DNA from: Moduliflexus sp964602655
GTDB lineage: Bacteria; Moduliflexota; Moduliflexia; Moduliflexales; Moduliflexaceae
Direction of reading: 5' to 3'
Assembly (NCBI GenBank): GCA_964602655.1
Contig: CAZRSF010000039.1
Coordinates: forward strand, 1-56,692
Length of the DNA stretch: 56,692 nucleotides
Shown here: piece after piece, positions 44,801 to 53,349 of the stretch
How positions within the stretch are numbered: position 1 is the stretch's first letter
Layout: every line of letters starts with the position of its first letter
Position numbers and translations under genes: made by a program
Notes under the pieces: generated by a model
What the model was told of the DNA's origin: nothing
Database searches by the model: none
Seen by the model: only the letters and a program-made list of their open reading frames with translations

Positions 44801-47800
44801 GACAATTGGCGTTGTTCGAACAGTCAATATCGTTGAAAGTCTCTGCCAGCGGCGGAAACGTAAAAACTGCCGGAGAACTTGCCGTCTCCGAAAAGTTCCC
44901 GTATCAGGCCGCCATCGAACTGAGTGCGATTGATTTGGCGAAAGTCGCGGGCATTCTGCCGAATGCGCCTGCCGTTACCGGACAGCTCGCCGGAAAAATT
45001 TCGGCGCAGGGGAGTAATTTCGATTTACCTCATTTATCCGCCGAAGCCGCGCTGGAATTGACCGCTGTCAACGCCTACAATGCGCAAATCGAACGCCTGA
45101 CGACGCAGGCGGCGCTCCGCGAGAATACCGTATATCTCACGTCAGTAGATGCGGCGGTCTTTGGCGGAAAGATTCTTGCGAGCGGACAACTTGCGTTATC
45201 GGAAGAGTTCCCGTATCAGGCGCAAATCACCCTGACGACGCTTGATCTGGCTGACGCGATGGGCATTCTGCCGAATCCGCCTGCGGTGACAGGGCAATTG
45301 ACCGGCAGTCTGACAGCGCAGGGCAGTCAGTTCGATTTGGCGCACCTAACCGCCGAAGCGCAGCTCGACGCGACGAATTTGAATGCGTATGACGCGCAAG
45401 CAGGTCGCTTGACGACACATCTGAGCGTCAAAGACGCGACCGCGTTTCTGACGACGTTCGAAGCGGATGTCTTTCAAGGAAAAATTTCCGCAAGCGGACA
45501 ACTTGCGTTATCGGAAGAGTTCCCGTATCAGGCGCAAATCAATCTGGCGACGCTTGATCTGGCTGACGCGATGGGCATTCTACCGAATCCGCCTGAGGTG
45601 ACAGGGCAATTGACCGGCAGCCTGACGGCGCAGGGCAGTCAGTTCGATTTGGCGCATCTGACCGCCGAAGCGCAACTCGACGCGACGAATTTGAATGCGT
45701 ATGACGCGCAGGCAGGCCGTTTGACGACGCATCTGAGCGTCAAAGACGCGACCGCGTTTCTGACCGCGTTCGAAGCGGACGTCTTTCAGGGGAAAATTTC
45801 TGCGAGCGGACAACTTGCGTTATCGGAAGAGTTTCCGTATCAGGCGCAAATCAATTTGACGACGATTGATCTGGCTGACGCGATAGGTATTCTGCCAAAT
45901 CCGCCTGATGTTGCGGGACAATTGGCCGGCAGTCTGACGGCGCAGGGAAGTCAGTTCGATTTGGCTTATTTGCAAGCCGAGGCCGCGCTCGATGTGACCA
46001 ATTTAGACGCCTACGATGTGCAAGTCGAACGCGTGAAGGCGCAGGCCACGTTCCACGATAACGCCGTTTTTCTCAAGACATTCGACGCGGATATTTTTCA
46101 GGGAAACGTAAACGCCTCTGGCAATCTCGCCCTTTCTGAGAATTTTCCGTATCAGGCTGACGTAAAACTGACGGCGATTGATCTTGCTGAAATCATGAAG
46201 ATCATCCCGAATCCGCCTGCGGTGAAAGGGCTGCTTCACGGCAGTGTTTCGGCCAACGGCAGTCATTTCGATCTACCGCATCTCAGCGCGGAAACCCATC
46301 TCGATCTGACCGATTTGGATGCGTATGATATTCAGGCGACACGCCTCGCGGCGACGGCGCAGCTTCAAGAAGGGATCGTTTCGCTGTCGGAGCTTTCCGC
46401 TGACATGTTCGACGGCAGCATCACCGGAAATGGCACGTTTGCGCTGACGGGCGAACATCTGCCGAAATTCCAAGCGGCGCTGGATATTCAGCGCCTTTCT
46501 TTGGGCGCAATCTTGCAGCAGTTCGCGCCGCAGCTCGCGCAACAGGGATTCGATGTTGCCGCAAACCTGACCGGGAAGATTTCAGCGCAGGGAGACAGTT
46601 TTGCGTTAGACGATATTCAGGCAGAAGCAGACATGGGGAGCGCGGGCGAGGTGCGCGTTTCAGCCTCAGCAAAAGAGTCAACAGCGGCGCAACGTGTTCC
46701 TGTCGAAGTTCGATTGAAAAGCAGCCTGCGCAAGCAACAGGTAAAGATTGCGGCGTTCTCGGCGAACTCATCCACGCTGCGGCTTGATGCGACGGGCGGC
46801 GTCAATTTGAAAAATGGCGTGACGCTCGATCTCGCGTATCAGGTCGCGTCCGACAACTTGAACACGCTGATGACGCAAGCGTTAGCCTTTGTGCCGGGAC
46901 TGCCGAAGGATTCGCCGCTTTCCAAATTTTCAGGCGAAATTCGGCAGATTGCCGGAACCGCGCGCGGCGCGATCCCTGATATCGAGATCGAGGCCAACGC
47001 ACATTTAGCGAACGCCGATTTCTTCTGGGCGCAGGCGGATGAAGTCATCCTCAACGCCGGTTTCGCGAAGAATCTGCTCACCGTGAACGAAGCGCGGATT
47101 CGCTATAAAAGCGCAACCATCGAGGCGAACGGAACGATTGATCTGGCCGGGGAAAACGGCGTGACCGTGAACATCCCGCTCCGCCTGTCATCGGGCAAAC
47201 TTCAAGATTACGCAGGAATCGGCAAACAAAACCTGCCGATTTCCGGTCAATTGCGCCAGATTGATGCCGTTGTTCATGGCCCGGTCAGCAATTTGCAAGG
47301 GGAAGCGAGTCTGAATATTCGCAAAGGGAGCGCCTACGGCCAGACGTTCGACGAGCTGACCGGCGACGTGGCGCTGGCGAACAACCGCGTGACGATTTCA
47401 TCGCTGCGCCTCAAAAAGAATGGCGGCACGATTGATTTGAAGGGCTTTTACGGCTTCGATCAGTCGTTCGATCTCAAGCTCGCGGCTGATAATATCAATT
47501 TTCGGGACATCAACCAATTGGAATCCGTAGCCGTGCAGTACACCGGTCGCGCCGATATGACGTTGAACGCCAGCGGAACAGCCCAGAATCCGCAGGCTGA
47601 CGGTCAGATTACGCTGAAATCGCTGGTATATAACGAGCGACCGATTGAAGATGTCGTGTGTACGATTTCTGCCAGAAACCAAAAAGCCTCCGTGCTGCTC
47701 GAAACCTTTCGGAAAAAATTACAGGTCGCGTTCGAGGTTGGATTGACGCCGGATTTGCCGTATCGAGCGGAACTTTCGATGCAGCGGGCGGAAATCGAGC

Positions 47801-49341
47801 AGATGCTGTCCACCGTGATGGAATGGAAAGGCATCACCGGCATTATCACGGGCAAAATCATCTCTGAAGGGAGTTTGAAAAATACGCAGGACATCTCCGC
47901 GGACGTAAAATTAAGCGAATTGAACCTGGATGTGTTCGGGCAGAACATCAAGAACAGCCGCCCAATTGATTTAGTCGTGACCAATAAAAAGCTGACAGTC
48001 AACTCGCTCGAAATGCGCGGCGACGAGTTGGGGTTGTATTCACAAGGGTCGCTCGATTTTCAAGGCAACTTCAATCTTGATGTGGACGGCATTATTGATT
48101 TGCGCGCCGTCGCGCCATTTATCCCGGACAGCGCAGGGATTCTGGCCTTAGACGGACGCGCGCAAGTGGTTTGCAGCCTGCATGGCACGTTCGAACAGCC
48201 GGAAATCGAAGGAATTTTCGAACTGCATAACGCCAGTATCAAGCATCAAGCTTACCCTGATCCGATTTCCAATATTCAGGGGAAAATCGCCATCTCGAAA
48301 GACGCGATTCGGATTGCCGGACTCAGCGGCAATATCGGCAAAGGCGATTTCAATATTTCCGGCTCGACGTCGCTTGCCGGATTGACGCCGAAAGACTTTT
48401 CGGTCAAATTGACGGGCAGGCAGATTGTCGTGAATGGGTTGATCCCGTCGTTAACGTTTACGGTTTCTCCCACGCTGCTTTTTTCCGGGACGCCGCAGCA
48501 GCAAAAATTAGCGGGAGAGATTCTGATTCATGACGCGCTCTACACCCAGGAACTCGACCTGCAAGCCTTTATCGGCAATAAAGACCGCAAAATTTCGTTG
48601 TTCAGCGAACTGAGCCAGAAACAGCGGGAAACGCTGACGTTAGACCTCGCCGTGAAAGCGCCGAAAGACATTCGCTTTAAGAATAAATTAGCCGACATCG
48701 AAATTCGAGCGAATCCGCTGCGCATTCAAGGCAGCCCGTTCAATCCGCAAATTCAGGGGCGCGTTGAAGCGATGAGCGGAAAAATTATCTTTGGCGATGT
48801 GCGATATGATATTTTGGGCGCCGTGTTTGATTTTATAGACCCGTCGCGTTTGAATCCCGAAATGAATGTGCAGGCGCAGACCGTCATTCAGGACTATGCG
48901 ATTACCTTGTTGATCGAAGGCAATTTAGATCGCTTCACCTTGAATATGAATTCCGATCCTCCGCTGAAAGACGGCGAGATCGCGCGCTTGTTAGCGATTG
49001 GAAGCGGTAGTCAGGCGAATGCGTCGAATTTCGTCATCAAGCCGATTCAGACGATGGTGGAAGGGCGATTAGAGCGAGTATTCAGATTGGATCGCATTTC
49101 TGTGGATGTTGATCCATTGTTATCCAGAGGCGGCAGCGGCAGCACTTCTCCGACCGTGACGCTGGCCAAGCGGTTTTTCGATGTCTTAGCCTTTACATTT
49201 ACGACGACCGTCGGCGGCTCTGAGAGAGAAGAATTGTTCGAAATCGAATATGACGTGTCCGATAATTTAGCGATTGTGGCGCGGCGCAATGAACTCGGAG
49301 AATTCGATACCACATTTACCTTTAAGTTCAAACTGAAATAA
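41878..49341 (+). CDS. giant TamB/AsmA-like outer-membrane biogenesis protein with ten internal repeats
   Basis: A 2487-residue protein, about twice the length of E. coli TamB. One N-terminal helix (~12-35) anchors it in the inner membrane. An AsmA-like start follows (VKTLQARVLLRNLLAGQIAV). Residues ~479-1543 are ten tandem 104-residue repeats with consensus ILPNPPAVAGQL, SAQGSHFDLPHLSA, LDAYDVQAERL and FPYQA; a degenerate copy precedes them. The C-terminal ~400 residues match the TamB (DUF490) domain: FNPQIQGRVEAMSGKIIFG, DPPLKDGEIARLLAIGSG, and terminal FTFKFKLK. These proteins form a long hydrophobic groove bridging the periplasm, thought to carry phospholipid or help insert outer-membrane proteins. 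The repeats would lengthen that bridge. recO follows 10 bp later; no tamA-like gene is seen. Confidence 0.9.
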   Translation: MKKRSFWKFIKKAALIAALTFVVLLTLTTIGYYLFFAEMVDRWLTDMAQTTLTEQLRREVSIEQAHLSFPNPKIVISNVAIARNDKLSEGALLSVKTLQARVLLRNLLAGQIAVDNIVLDSPAIWVEFDEQGQSNLPTFEAKEPKAPSKFDASKIVERLAFPDIRLNNGSVHFAHRALQLAVDIPQINIAGSFRLSDLSGRGSIALEQGAVEFEDRGKLAVGISGKFKLKKDVVALSALTLKAGASEIKIDGKILNFEQPELALSVIADIALEEIDRYAELNQNLRGNAHLSGNVAGTIPAVAANVHLSLKEGTAWRLAFANVETDAQYQDLRLTLSNLALDMWNGHVSGAGRLSFAGTPGYDAALDLTNVELSQINSILDTPVDMAGTVSGKIAAQSKTFAFEDLNVQAELALQGNNFYGVPVASGALNVGIKDRTLQIDTLDANLFQGTLHAAGALALFDDFAYQATLNPGAIELADVMGILPNPPAVAGKLSGTISASGSHFDLPHLSAEVDLDVANLDAYDVQAERLTLQADVRDNIAHLISLDAAMFGGNAKAAGQLALSDFAYQATVDLSAINLKDVGSIFPQPLAIAGQLNGKISAQASDFELAHLTADATLDFTDIDAYNVQAERLTLAATLRENIVRLTTFDAAVFGGKILATGQLALSEDFPYQTTVDLTTIDVAKVAGILPNPPAVAGQLTGKLSAQGSHFDLPHLSADAALELTGLDAYDVQAERLTLAATLRENIVYLTSLDAAVFGGKIRAAGQLALSEPFPYQATVDLSAIDVAKVTSILPSPPVVAGQLAGKISAQGSDFDLPHLTADAALEFSDVDAYDVQAKRLKLAATFSENTVHLTSLDAAIFGGKIQAAGELALSEHFPYQATVDLKAIDLANVAGILPNPPAVSGQLTGKLSARGTDFDLPHLNAEATLELTEIDAYDVQAERMALEANLYDNTVYLTSLDADVFGGKVKAAGQLALFEQSISLKVSASGGNVKTAGELAVSEKFPYQAAIELSAIDLAKVAGILPNAPAVTGQLAGKISAQGSNFDLPHLSAEAALELTAVNAYNAQIERLTTQAALRENTVYLTSVDAAVFGGKILASGQLALSEEFPYQAQITLTTLDLADAMGILPNPPAVTGQLTGSLTAQGSQFDLAHLTAEAQLDATNLNAYDAQAGRLTTHLSVKDATAFLTTFEADVFQGKISASGQLALSEEFPYQAQINLATLDLADAMGILPNPPEVTGQLTGSLTAQGSQFDLAHLTAEAQLDATNLNAYDAQAGRLTTHLSVKDATAFLTAFEADVFQGKISASGQLALSEEFPYQAQINLTTIDLADAIGILPNPPDVAGQLAGSLTAQGSQFDLAYLQAEAALDVTNLDAYDVQVERVKAQATFHDNAVFLKTFDADIFQGNVNASGNLALSENFPYQADVKLTAIDLAEIMKIIPNPPAVKGLLHGSVSANGSHFDLPHLSAETHLDLTDLDAYDIQATRLAATAQLQEGIVSLSELSADMFDGSITGNGTFALTGEHLPKFQAALDIQRLSLGAILQQFAPQLAQQGFDVAANLTGKISAQGDSFALDDIQAEADMGSAGEVRVSASAKESTAAQRVPVEVRLKSSLRKQQVKIAAFSANSSTLRLDATGGVNLKNGVTLDLAYQVASDNLNTLMTQALAFVPGLPKDSPLSKFSGEIRQIAGTARGAIPDIEIEANAHLANADFFWAQADEVILNAGFAKNLLTVNEARIRYKSATIEANGTIDLAGENGVTVNIPLRLSSGKLQDYAGIGKQNLPISGQLRQIDAVVHGPVSNLQGEASLNIRKGSAYGQTFDELTGDVALANNRVTISSLRLKKNGGTIDLKGFYGFDQSFDLKLAADNINFRDINQLESVAVQYTGRADMTLNASGTAQNPQADGQITLKSLVYNERPIEDVVCTISARNQKASVLLETFRKKLQVAFEVGLTPDLPYRAELSMQRAEIEQMLSTVMEWKGITGIITGKIISEGSLKNTQDISADVKLSELNLDVFGQNIKNSRPIDLVVTNKKLTVNSLEMRGDELGLYSQGSLDFQGNFNLDVDGIIDLRAVAPFIPDSAGILALDGRAQVVCSLHGTFEQPEIEGIFELHNASIKHQAYPDPISNIQGKIAISKDAIRIAGLSGNIGKGDFNISGSTSLAGLTPKDFSVKLTGRQIVVNGLIPSLTFTVSPTLLFSGTPQQQKLAGEILIHDALYTQELDLQAFIGNKDRKISLFSELSQKQRETLTLDLAVKAPKDIRFKNKLADIEIRANPLRIQGSPFNPQIQGRVEAMSGKIIFGDVRYDILGAVFDFIDPSRLNPEMNVQAQTVIQDYAITLLIEGNLDRFTLNMNSDPPLKDGEIARLLAIGSGSQANASNFVIKPIQTMVEGRLERVFRLDRISVDVDPLLSRGGSGSTSPTVTLAKRFFDVLAFTFTTTVGGSEREELFEIEYDVSDNLAIVARRNELGEFDTTFTFKFKLK
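43312..46506 (+). repeat. ten-unit tandem repeat array inside the TamB-like gene
   Basis: Unit starts fall at 43312, 43621, 43933, 44245, 44557, 44941, 45253, 45565, 45877 and 46189. Spacing is 312 bp except unit 1 (309) and unit 5 (384, which carries an extra 24 codons). Units 7 and 8 are nearly identical in DNA, so the most recent duplication lies at 45.2-45.9 kb. Confidence 0.93.
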
Positions 49342-49351
49342 GCGAGATGCC

Positions 49352-50170
49352 ATGTCGTTCAAAAAAACCGAGGCGATTGTTATTAAGGCAACGAATCTGC
49401 GGGAAGCCGATAAAATCATCACCTTCTTTTCCCGCGATTTCGGCAAGATACAGGGAATCGCCCGCGGCATTCGGAAGATTCATTCCAGATACAGCGGCAA
49501 GTTAGAATTGTTTACGCGCCTCAGCGTCATTTTTTTTCAAAAAACCGAACCTCTTCCTACCGGCGCTCAGCATCCGCTGTTGAATATGACACAAGCCGAC
49601 GTTGTGGAGGTCTTTCCCGAATTACAGGCGGATTTCAACAAACTGATCGGCGCGTCGTATATCGCCGAATTTCTTAATCGCGTGTTCGAGCCGTATGACG
49701 ATTCTCAGCCGCAGGTCTATCCGCTTGTTTGTAAGACGCTGCGGGCGATGGCGGAGGCGCAGCAGATTCGTCCGATTCTTCCGGCGTTCGAACTGAAACT
49801 GCTGACGCATCTTGGATATGCGCCGGAACTGAATCGTTGTACGAATTGCCACAAATCACGCGCAAAGCTGCTCGACACTCCGTCGGTTGCCAATCAGACG
49901 CCAGGATTCAGCTTCGCAACCGGCGGTTTTCTCTGCCCCTCATGCCGACAACTGAAAAAAGAAGCGGCGCAGGTGACGTATCAGGCGCTTGATCTGCTTC
50001 AAGCGTTGCTGGAAACAGACATCTCGCAGGTCGAACATCTTGACTGCTCTTCCTCGATTCATCAGGAGATCAAATATCTTCTGACCAACTACCTGCAATT
50101 TCATTTGGGGCTGTCCCTGAAAACCGATGCGTTTGTCCAGAAACTCCGTTCCGCGGCAGCCTCTCAATAA
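49352..50170 (+). CDS. recO: DNA repair protein RecO
   Basis: A 272-residue protein. The N-terminal OB fold shows FKKTEAIVIKATNLREADKI, FFSRDFGKIQGIARGIRK, and LELFTRLSVIFF. A helical region and a zinc finger follow: CTNC (about 159-162) paired with CPSC (about 195-198). RecO loads RecA on SSB-coated single-stranded DNA with RecR in the RecFOR pathway. It begins ten bases after the TamB-like stop, so probably the same transcript. The length is normal for the family. Confidence 0.93.
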   Translation: MSFKKTEAIVIKATNLREADKIITFFSRDFGKIQGIARGIRKIHSRYSGKLELFTRLSVIFFQKTEPLPTGAQHPLLNMTQADVVEVFPELQADFNKLIGASYIAEFLNRVFEPYDDSQPQVYPLVCKTLRAMAEAQQIRPILPAFELKLLTHLGYAPELNRCTNCHKSRAKLLDTPSVANQTPGFSFATGGFLCPSCRQLKKEAAQVTYQALDLLQALLETDISQVEHLDCSSSIHQEIKYLLTNYLQFHLGLSLKTDAFVQKLRSAAASQ

Positions 50171-50207
50171 CCGACCTTACGCAGGCCGATCTGAAAGGCA
50201 ACCGTGT

Positions 50208-50296
50208 ATTCCCCTCCTGGGAGGGGAAGGGGGTGGGTTGGCTTCGAACGCCAGTCTGCCAGTCAAACCCACCCCCGCCCCTCCCAGGAGGGGAGT
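50208..50296. repeat. family D palindrome, arms in the opposite order
   Basis: ATTCCCCTCCTGGGAGGGG comes first and its complement (CCCCTCCCAGGAGGGGAGTT) last, about 30 bp apart, between convergent recO and radical SAM genes. At 9622-9703 the same arm module occurs in reverse order. Confidence 0.85.
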
Positions 50297-50364
50297 TCAC
50301 GACCATCGTTCCGAACTTGGCGCGAATGTAAAAATCGCTAACTATCCGGCGATATCCCAGGTGT

Positions 50365-51696
50365 TCATTTCGCCAGTACGCCGCCGCTGAGCGGATTGAT
50401 GCGGCGGGCGATCATGCTACGGCTCAACATCGCGTACATAGTTTGGATCGTCGCGTCGGTCGTGGCTTCACGCACACGCCGGACGATATTCGGCAGCGAA
50501 TAAAAGTCGCCGAACGCCTTCCAGTAACGTTCTTCCAATTCTTCCGGCGTCATCTGCGCAGGGCGGAAGACAGCGCGGCTCAAATCGTAATTCTCCCAAT
50601 TCCGATCAATAATGCGTCCTTGTTCCGAGAGACGTTGATATAAAATCGTTCCCGGCAGCGGCGTCAGAATGAACCACGACACCAGCGGCAAATGTGTCTC
50701 TTCGGCAAAGGCGAGCGTGCGGTCGAACACTCCCGGATCGTCATGGTCGAACCCGAACGCAAAGCTGCCGAACGGCGTAATGCCGGCGTCGAGAATCCTG
50801 CGAATTACCTCATGATAATTCTGGCGCTGGTTGAACGACTTGCCGACTTCGTGCAGGCTCTCTGTCACAATCGTCTCGAAGCCGATAAACAAAAGAAAAC
50901 AACCGCTTTTCGCCGCCATATCAATCAATTCGGGATGCCGTCCGATGGTCGAAGGAAACTGCCCCATCCATTTGACGTTCAGCGGCGTGATCGCCTTGAA
51001 AAATTCGCGGGCGTGGTCGAAATTGCCGATCACATTATCGTCTGAAAAAAAGAGATAATCCGACCCGCAGGCTTCGATTTCCTTCAGCACATGCGGAATC
51101 GGTTTCATGCGGAACTTGCGACCAAGAAACTGCACCACCGAGCAGAAATCGCAGTGATGCGGGCATCCTCTGGCGGTCTGAATCGGAATCAGGTTCGAGT
51201 TCACAGATGGCGGCTGAATGTATTTGGCGCGATCCACAAGATCGTAACGCGGCAGAACCGGCGACGACATATCGGGATATTCGGCGAGTTGATAGCGTTT
51301 TTTGAGGCGATTGGCGCGAACGTCGGCGAGGATGTTCGGCCAGATGCCCTCGGCCTCGCCAATCAGAATGGCGTCGGCGTGCTGCTCGGCTTCGTCCGGG
51401 TTGAGCGAGACGTGAATGCCGCCCATAATGACCGTTACGCCGCGCTGTCGGAAGGCGTCGGCCAATTGATACCCTCGCGTGATTTGCGACGAATAGCCGG
51501 TAATGCCGACGACATCGGCATCTGCGTCAAGGTCGATCTCGTCCACGCTTTCATTTTTGATGACGACCTCGACATCCGGCGGCGTCAGCGCGGCTAACGT
51601 GACCAGACCGATTGGATAGCTGATAGTCTGCGTGAACGTGATTAACCGACCATCCCGGAACATCTGGGCGGGCTGAATGAGCAATAATTTCATCAT
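50365..51696 (-). CDS. B12-binding-type radical SAM protein
   Basis: A 443-residue protein; ATGATG at the start, with AGGAT five bases upstream. The N-terminal ~130 residues are a B12-binding-like Rossmann domain (LLLIQPAQMFRDG, VVGITGYSSQI, VIMGGIHVSLNPDEA, LIGEAEG), lacking the DxHxxG cobalt-ligating His, so B12 may bind base-off or not at all. The radical SAM domain has Cys178, Cys182 and Cys185 (RGCPHHCDFC) for the 4Fe-4S cluster. A C-terminal DUF4070-like helical tail (FRPAQMTPEELEERYWKAF) is typical of this group. Reaction unknown. Confidence 0.88.
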   Translation of the reverse strand: MMKLLLIQPAQMFRDGRLITFTQTISYPIGLVTLAALTPPDVEVVIKNESVDEIDLDADADVVGITGYSSQITRGYQLADAFRQRGVTVIMGGIHVSLNPDEAEQHADAILIGEAEGIWPNILADVRANRLKKRYQLAEYPDMSSPVLPRYDLVDRAKYIQPPSVNSNLIPIQTARGCPHHCDFCSVVQFLGRKFRMKPIPHVLKEIEACGSDYLFFSDDNVIGNFDHAREFFKAITPLNVKWMGQFPSTIGRHPELIDMAAKSGCFLLFIGFETIVTESLHEVGKSFNQRQNYHEVIRRILDAGITPFGSFAFGFDHDDPGVFDRTLAFAEETHLPLVSWFILTPLPGTILYQRLSEQGRIIDRNWENYDLSRAVFRPAQMTPEELEERYWKAFGDFYSLPNIVRRVREATTDATIQTMYAMLSRSMIARRINPLSGGVLAK

Positions 51697-51731
51697 TCTG
51701 ATCCTATGTTGTTATACCTGGGGAAACCTGC

Positions 51732-51775
51732 CAGGAGTGTCAACGCGAAGCGTTGACTGCCCCTGAAACTCCTGA
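51732..51775. repeat. family B palindrome (CAGGAGTGTCAACGC...)
   Basis: Degenerate hairpin upstream of the radical SAM gene; a short GTCAACGCGAAGCGTTGAC core is perfect, the outer arms partial. The rest of 51776-51925 shows no gene. Confidence 0.75.
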
Positions 51776-51925
51776 ATTTCGGCGCATTCGGGACGAATGG
51801 AATCAAGCAAACCGTTGTCACAATTTTACGGTGCTGTCCTGTTTTCGAAGAGCCGATACGACGATCAGGACAATCTGTAGAGAGTGAATTTTTCGTCAAT
51901 AAAAATTTCCGTTCGAATCTTTCTC

Positions 51926-51954
51926 TTGACATCACGGCGCGCGCGTTGATAAAG
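51926..51954 (+). promoter_or_regulatory. possible promoter of the FHA-TPR gene
   Basis: TTGACA (51926-51931), 17 bases, ATAAAG (51949-51954), or TAAAGT with 18. The -35 is perfect and the -10 poor. A TTG start at 51946 would lie inside this promoter. Confidence 0.4.
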
Positions 51955-51999
51955 TTACGGAACACGAAGCAATTTCCGCAAACACGACTATTTTTCATC

Positions 52000-52035
52000 G
52001 CAATGGCGCGAAGACGCAAAGAACATCTTGCGGCT
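52000..52035 (+). repeat. REP-like element (CGCAATGGCGCGAAGACGCAAAG)
   Basis: The stretch beginning CGCAATGGCGCGAAGACGC resembles the GCGAAGACGCAAAG repeats scattered between genes of many environmental bacteria. It would be translated as MARRRKEH if the gene started at 52003, so it argues for the later start. Confidence 0.5.
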
Positions 52036-52062
52036 GTTCGCGCCAACATAGAGCGTCCAATA

Positions 52063-53292
52063 ATGAAATTTCTGAAACAACGTTATCTTCGACGCGCCGT
52101 TCAGGAAAAAGCGCGCGGCGATTTCGCGGAGGCGGCGAAGTATTACGCGAAAGCCGAGCAGTATGAAGACGTCGGCGCAATGTATGAAATGCTTGGCGAT
52201 ATGGGGCGTTCGCTCTCGGAAAAAATTCAAGCATACCAGCAGGCGCTCCATTGGTACGCCACGTGCAATTCGCCCTTTCGTGTCGAATTGGCGGGAAAAC
52301 TTGCGGCATTGATGGAAGATGAAGTGCGCGACGATGGACAGGTCACGCGAATCGAGCGCCACGCGCTGCAACAAATTGCGGAATATTATGCCCTCGCCAA
52401 TCTCTGGAAAGAGGCCGGGCGGATTTACGAGGAATTAGGGCTGTCAGACAAAGCCAGCGAGATGTATGTGAAGGGCGGCGAAATCGAGTTGGTCGAAAAA
52501 TTATCGGAGCGGAAAGAAATTCACGATCATCAAACAAACTCTGCCGAGCAACTCTTCAACGAGGCCGAACAGGCGCATCAGAGCGGCAAACGCGATAAGG
52601 CGCACCGTTTATTGCAAGAGTGTCTGATCCTGGATCGTTCTCATGCAAGAGCAGCGGCGTTATTCAAGCAGCTTGCGCAGGCGCTCGAACGCTCCGCTGC
52701 GTGTCGGATGCGTCTGCCGATTCAGGAACAAGAATTTCTGCTCTTCGGGAGCGATGCGATTACTATCGGACGCAAAGAGGACAACGACATCGTGCTGCTC
52801 GACAATGATGTCAGTCGCGTTCATGCGAAAATCGGGATTGAAGGGCAGCGCGTGTTTGTCGAAGATTTGGGAAGCAGCAACGGAACGCGAGTGAATGGCT
52901 TGCAGATTCGAAAAACGGCAGAACTGCGTCACCAGGATATGTTAGGAATCGGGCGAAATCTGAAATTCGAGGTGCGCCTGCGGCAAACGCGCTCCAATGT
53001 CACGGCGCTGCTGCGTCCGCATGACCGGCAGCAGGATGCGACGGCGTACCTGCTTTGTTCGCATGACATTCTGATCGGGCAGGACGCCTCATGCGACATC
53101 GTCATTCAGCAGCGGTTTCCCGATTTTCCCGCCAACTTCTTCAAAATGCGGTATCATGCGCCGTTCTGGCTGCTGCACATTCATCCGCAGGTCAAACAGG
53201 CTGCTTTCAACGGCTCGCCGGTGGATAAATATGTCGCGGTTCTCCCCGGCGACAGCTTGCATGTCGAAGGCTTGACGCTGCTGATTGTGTAA
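52063..53292 (+). CDS. TPR and FHA domain protein
   Basis: A 409-residue protein from the ATG at 52063. Longer frames start at 52003 (inside a REP-like sequence) or 51946 (inside the promoter). Residues ~10-190 are TPR-like helices (GDFAEAAKYYAKAEQYEDVG; LWKEAGRIYEELGLSDKAS; HQSGKRDKAHRLLQEC). An FHA domain spans about 220-310, with phosphothreonine-binding signature: GRKEDND, SRVHAKI, and GSSNGTRVNG. About 110 beta-rich residues at the end may be a second, degenerate FHA-like domain. FHA domains read Ser/Thr kinase signals, but no kinase gene lies in the window. Confidence 0.86.
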   Translation: MKFLKQRYLRRAVQEKARGDFAEAAKYYAKAEQYEDVGAMYEMLGDMGRSLSEKIQAYQQALHWYATCNSPFRVELAGKLAALMEDEVRDDGQVTRIERHALQQIAEYYALANLWKEAGRIYEELGLSDKASEMYVKGGEIELVEKLSERKEIHDHQTNSAEQLFNEAEQAHQSGKRDKAHRLLQECLILDRSHARAAALFKQLAQALERSAACRMRLPIQEQEFLLFGSDAITIGRKEDNDIVLLDNDVSRVHAKIGIEGQRVFVEDLGSSNGTRVNGLQIRKTAELRHQDMLGIGRNLKFEVRLRQTRSNVTALLRPHDRQQDATAYLLCSHDILIGQDASCDIVIQQRFPDFPANFFKMRYHAPFWLLHIHPQVKQAAFNGSPVDKYVAVLPGDSLHVEGLTLLIV

Positions 53293-53293
53293 A

Positions 53294-53333
53294 TAAAAAA
53301 AGCTGTCAGACACCTTCAAGGTGTCTGACAGCT
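53294..53333 (-). terminator. family C palindrome acting as a terminator of the flippase gene
   Basis: On the minus strand a perfect 33-bp hairpin AGCTGTCAGACACC...GGTGTCTGACAGCT is followed directly by TTTTTTATTT. It lies 17 bp after the stop at 53350 and between convergent genes, so it fits a Rho-independent terminator of the lepB-flippase transcript. Confidence 0.8.
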
Positions 53334-53349
53334 ACGGCGATCATATCTT

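Noticed and set aside
42101..46805. Many minus-strand frames of 60-256 codons opposite the TamB-like gene
   Set aside because: They recur with the 312-bp repeat and are rich in Arg/Gln, as expected for antisense of this composition.
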